DNA of 33,873 nucleotides, taken from Acidobacteriaceae bacterium. Its GTDB lineage: Bacteria; Acidobacteriota; Terriglobia; Terriglobales; Acidobacteriaceae. Shown here in pieces: positions 31,536 to 33,873 of this stretch. The stretch lies in the NCBI GenBank assembly GCA_903970395.1, contig CAJCIM010000153.1, forward strand, positions 1 through 33,873, read 5' to 3'. The translations under genes were made by a program, and so were the position numbers. The notes beneath the pieces are model-generated. The model ran no database searches. It was not told the origin of the DNA and saw only the letters and a program-made list of their open reading frames with translations. Positions within the stretch are counted from its first letter, which is position 1; each line of letters begins with the position of its first letter.

Positions 31536-33236
31536 ATGACCCCCAGCAAGCCCACAACCTCACCCTGGCAACCGGCCGACTCGCTCATTCTCGTTGCGTT
31601 GCTCGCGCTCTCCTCCCTCTGGATCGCCATCAAAATTCATTGGTCCTGGGCACCGATGGAAGACGCAGCCATGCTTCTGCGTTACTCGCAGAACCTCGCC
31701 GCCGGCCACGGCATCCGCTGGAGCCTCAACCAGGCCCCCATCGACGGCGCCACCGACTTCCTCTACATGGTGCTCACCGCCGGGTTCTCGCGTGTTGCGC
31801 ATCTCGATGTCGTCACCGCCAGCCGCTGGGTCAACATCCTCGCGCAGACAGCCACCATCGCTCTGCTCTATCCCGCCGCGCGGCGTCTCGGCGGCAGCCG
31901 CCTGCTCTCGGCGGCAGCAGCGCTCTATCTCATCGCCGGCCCTTTCCTCAACCTCACCGACTCCTGCTTCGGCACCCCGCTCTTCGCTCTCTTTCTCATG
32001 CTCTGCTGGTGCATGGGTCTCCGCTACGCACTGCATCGCTCCAGCTGGCCCACAGCTCTGTTCATGACGCTTCTAGGCCTCATCGCCGGCCTCACACGGC
32101 CCGAAGGCGTGCTCACCGCCGCGTTCATCCTCATCGCCACTCTTTACCTCGCACGCAAAGACCGAGTGCCCCATGTCTCGCTTCTGAGACATGGGTTCAC
32201 AGGATGCCTCCCGCTCATCACCAGCTATATCCTCACCTTCGGCATTCTCGGCGGAGCCTACTTCGCCTGGCACTGGCACTACTTCGGCTACCCGCTGCCC
32301 AACCCCTTCTACGTAAAAGGCAACGGCCACCTCTACCCGCATAGCGTCGAGCACTCCGCAATGAACGTCGTTATGCTCCTGCTGCCCGTGCTTCCGCTCA
32401 TTCCTCTCGGCTGGCTCGCGGACTCCACACGCCGCCTCACCAACGCTCTTCTGCTCGTGCTCATCCCCTTCACGCTGATGTGGGTTCTGCTCGCAAACAC
32501 CAACAACCACTTTTACCGCTTCCAGTACGCCATCGTCCCGCTGGTGCTTGTCACGTCACCGGCCCTCGTTCGCGGTCTTGCGGATGCCCCACAGCCTGCC
32601 CTGAGCCTGTCTCCGCTGCGACGCATCCCCCTTATCCTCGTCACAGGCCTCGCCATCCTTGGAGCCATGTTCTACATCAACCGCCTCACCGTGAACTTGT
32701 ATACCGCCTGGGGCATGCGCATCTTCGCGGAGCGCCTGCAGCCGCTCGCCTCGCGCGGCTACACCATGGCCGTCACCGAAGCCGGAGCGCTCCCGCTTTA
32801 CTCGCAGTGGAACACCATCGACGCCCTTGGCCTCAACGACGCCTACGTCGCACACCATCATCAGCGACTTGATGACGCCTATCTCGACCGCACCCACCCC
32901 GAGCTGATCATGGTGCACGTGGACCGCTCCATGCCCAGCGAGTACCTGCCCGGCGGCCTCGCCGCCCCGCCAGCAGACGACGACCCCCGCTATAACGCCG
33001 AGTTTCTCAACTTCTACGCCAGCACCCACGGCTACACCCTCGCCGCCACCTGGGGAGCCGACCAGTGCAACCTACACCTCTACTGGCTACTCCCCGGCTT
33101 CGCCGACTACGCCACCGTCCTCTCCGCTATCCGCGACCACACCTACAACTTCCTCGACGACGCGTACCTCTCCCACGACTACCGCAACCAGATGGAGTCC
33201 ATCCGCCCCTGCGCCGCCCCCGAAGGCCCACAGTAG
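31536..33236 (+). CDS. GT-C-type membrane glycosyltransferase, substrate unknown
   Basis: A 566-residue integral membrane protein with about ten hydrophobic segments in the first 400 residues and a soluble, likely periplasmic, C-terminal part. The first extracytoplasmic loop has the acidic motif PMEDAAMLLRYSQNLAAGHG followed by APIDGATDFLYM, the layout of GT-C enzymes (ArnT/dolichyl-phosphate mannosyltransferase-like, including AftB-type arabinosyltransferases) that take sugars from lipid-phosphate donors. The tail begins with a YSQWNTIDALGLNDAYVAHH-like segment (given here by QWNTIDALGLND) typical of this group. Donor and acceptor cannot be read. The ATG at 31536 follows GGAGA by 13 nt. The frame is open upstream into the previous gene, but that part has no membrane segment and overlaps another reading frame. 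Confidence 0.82.
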   Translation: MTPSKPTTSPWQPADSLILVALLALSSLWIAIKIHWSWAPMEDAAMLLRYSQNLAAGHGIRWSLNQAPIDGATDFLYMVLTAGFSRVAHLDVVTASRWVNILAQTATIALLYPAARRLGGSRLLSAAAALYLIAGPFLNLTDSCFGTPLFALFLMLCWCMGLRYALHRSSWPTALFMTLLGLIAGLTRPEGVLTAAFILIATLYLARKDRVPHVSLLRHGFTGCLPLITSYILTFGILGGAYFAWHWHYFGYPLPNPFYVKGNGHLYPHSVEHSAMNVVMLLLPVLPLIPLGWLADSTRRLTNALLLVLIPFTLMWVLLANTNNHFYRFQYAIVPLVLVTSPALVRGLADAPQPALSLSPLRRIPLILVTGLAILGAMFYINRLTVNLYTAWGMRIFAERLQPLASRGYTMAVTEAGALPLYSQWNTIDALGLNDAYVAHHHQRLDDAYLDRTHPELIMVHVDRSMPSEYLPGGLAAPPADDDPRYNAEFLNFYASTHGYTLAATWGADQCNLHLYWLLPGFADYATVLSAIRDHTYNFLDDAYLSHDYRNQMESIRPCAAPEGPQ

Positions 33237-33277
33237 TAGCCCATTTGTCTTCTAAACCCGTCCCCTCTCTTCTTCCT

Positions 33278-33314
33278 CTGTCATTCCGCAGCAACGCGAA
33301 GGAATCTGCTTTCT
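33278..33314 (+). repeat. REP-like repeat, left copy
   Basis: A 37-nt element starting CTGTCATTCCGCAGC and ending GGAATCTGCTTTCT. It contains the inverted words ATTCC/GGAAT, so it can fold back. It is 30/37 identical to the reverse complement of 33648-33684. It lies 13 nt beyond the 3' end of the GIY-YIG gene. Confidence 0.75.
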
Positions 33315-33327
33315 TCCCGAATCACCT

Positions 33328-33624
33328 CTAGTTCACCTCAGCAGCAAGATCCTCCCAAGTCGGATTCATCCCTTCAATCAAAGCGATCTTCCTTCCCCGG
33401 TTCCAGTCCTTCAACTCTTTCTCCCGCGCAATCGCGCTATTGATGTATTGAAAGCTCTCAAAATAGAGCAGCCTGGTGATGTTGTACCGTGCCGTAAATG
33501 AGCCAGGCACAAGCTGCCGGTGCTGCAACACCCGCACGCGCAGATCATTCGTAACGCCGATATACAGTGTTCGAGAGCGGCTTGCCAGAATGTAAACGTA
33601 GTAGAAGTGTTCGCGCAGGGGCAT
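33328..33624 (-). CDS. GIY-YIG mini-nuclease
   Basis: A 98-residue single-domain GIY-YIG protein of the small YhbQ/UPF0213-like sort. Motifs in order: the GIY strand as YYVYIL at 8-13, the YIG strand as YIGVTND at 21-27, the conserved Arg in DLRVRVLQH (27-35), the catalytic-type Glu in [11 protein letters not shown], and an Asn-containing end [10 protein letters not shown]. Such proteins are predicted nucleases; cellular roles are largely unknown. The ATG at 33624 is where the domain starts; the frame is open upstream across the right repeat, with an in-frame ATG at 33633 and no Shine-Dalgarno sequence. Inverted REP-like repeats lie 13 nt beyond its end and 23 nt before its start, which suggests a mobile unit. 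Confidence 0.87.
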   Translation of the reverse strand: MPLREHFYYVYILASRSRTLYIGVTNDLRVRVLQHRQLVPGSFTARYNITRLLYFESFQYINSAIAREKELKDWNRGRKIALIEGMNPTWEDLAAEVN

Positions 33625-33647
33625 GGTCAGCATTCTAGCCGTCCCCC

Positions 33648-33684
33648 AAAAAGCAGATTCCGACGCTGCGCTACGGAATGACAG
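33648..33684 (-). repeat. REP-like repeat, right copy
   Basis: A 37-nt element that, read on the minus strand, begins CTGTCATTCCGTAGCG and ends GGAATCTGCTTTTT. ATTCCG and CGGAAT form a 6-bp stem. It is in inverted orientation to the left copy and lies 23 nt upstream of the GIY-YIG start. Confidence 0.75.
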
Positions 33685-33720
33685 TGAGTTGAGCCATACG
33701 ACTCTCTGCTCACACTGCAT

Positions 33721-33726
33721 TACACT
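33721..33726 (+). promoter_or_regulatory. -10 box directly before rpe
   Basis: TACACT ends 7 nt before the ATG at 33734 (4 nt before an in-frame GTG at 33731). No Shine-Dalgarno sequence is present, so a leaderless transcript is likely. The -35 is not recognisable. Confidence 0.4.
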
Positions 33727-33733
33727 GTCCGTG

Positions 33734-33873
33734 ATGATCGAACTTGCCTTCTCCATCCTCGCCGCCGACTTCGCCCACCTCGCCGACGAGATCGCCATAG
33801 CGACCGCTGGTGGCGGTACCATCGTCCACGTCGACGTCATGGACGGCCACTTCGTCCCCAACATCACCTTCGG
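33734..33873 (+). CDS. rpe: Ribulose-phosphate 3-epimerase, N-terminal part
   Basis: Interconverts ribulose 5-phosphate and xylulose 5-phosphate, linking the oxidative and non-oxidative pentose phosphate branches; a TIM-barrel metalloenzyme. Only the first 46 codons are in the window. Ser7 (in AFSILAADF), His32 and Asp34 (in [16 protein letters not shown]) are substrate and metal ligands at the exact positions expected for the family when the ATG at 33734 is used as start, which supports that choice over the GTG one codon upstream. Together with transketolase at the other end and gnd-zwf-pgl-glk in the middle, it makes this stretch rich in pentose phosphate genes. Confidence 0.93.
   Translation, partial: MIELAFSILAADFAHLADEIAIATAGGGTIVHVDVMDGHFVPNITF

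Overview
The window looks like chromosomal DNA from an acidobacterium, probably order Terriglobales (Terriglobus/Granulicella/Edaphobacter type). This is inferred from gene content: a FecR/DUF6600-like secreted protein, a tannase-family esterase, a glycine/threonine collagen-like lipoprotein with an NHL-type propeller, a mini-protein with a PEP-CTERM-like tail, and intergenic palindromes of the GTCATTCCG...GGAATCTGCTTT kind. Composition is high-GC and gene density is ordinary. I see no phage, insertion sequence, rRNA, tRNA or CRISPR array.

Layout. 1-1994 (-): transketolase, with only the last base of the stop codon outside the window. 2221-3717 (+): secreted tannase/feruloyl esterase-like hydrolase. 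3730-5679 (-): FecR/DUF6600-like secreted protein. 5859-9348 (+): a lipoprotein, a zinc-ribbon membrane protein, PyrR and an MFS transporter. 9379-9780 (-): cytochrome c. 9950-10816 (+): SDR oxidoreductase. 11026-15553 (+): gnd, zwf, pgl and glk, a complete route from glucose to ribulose 5-phosphate. 15662-18250 (+): a 61-residue sorting-signal mini-protein and a collagen-like/NHL lipoprotein. 25094 down to 18371 (-): a tight six-gene run, birA-coaX-orf249-23S rRNA methyltransferase-comEC-orf103. 25507-26796 (+): a membrane-anchored LuxR-type regulator and a DUF4199-like membrane protein. 27081-33236 (+): a putative zinc protein, PmbA/TldE, a PRISE-like reductase, a half-length UvrC-like protein and a GT-C-type membrane glycosyltransferase. 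33328-33624 (-): a GIY-YIG mini-nuclease gene bracketed by inverted REP-like repeats. 33734 to the end (+): the start of ribulose-phosphate 3-epimerase.

Sugar phosphate metabolism is the recurring theme: transketolase and ribulose-phosphate epimerase at the two ends, with the oxidative branch in the middle. Two spacers in the oxidative cluster carry perfect hairpins that could adjust expression between its genes.

The features most worth a second look are these: the repeat-bracketed GIY-YIG gene; a sharp reversal of G/C strand bias near 25.5 kb that does not follow gene direction; the half-UvrC that keeps its four-cysteine cluster while losing recognisable nuclease centres; the mini-protein that is little more than a signal peptide plus a sorting tail; a folded leader ahead of the collagen-like gene; and several genes whose start codon lies 7 nt after a -10-like box, suggesting leaderless mRNAs. 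All family assignments were made by reading the sequence, without database searches.
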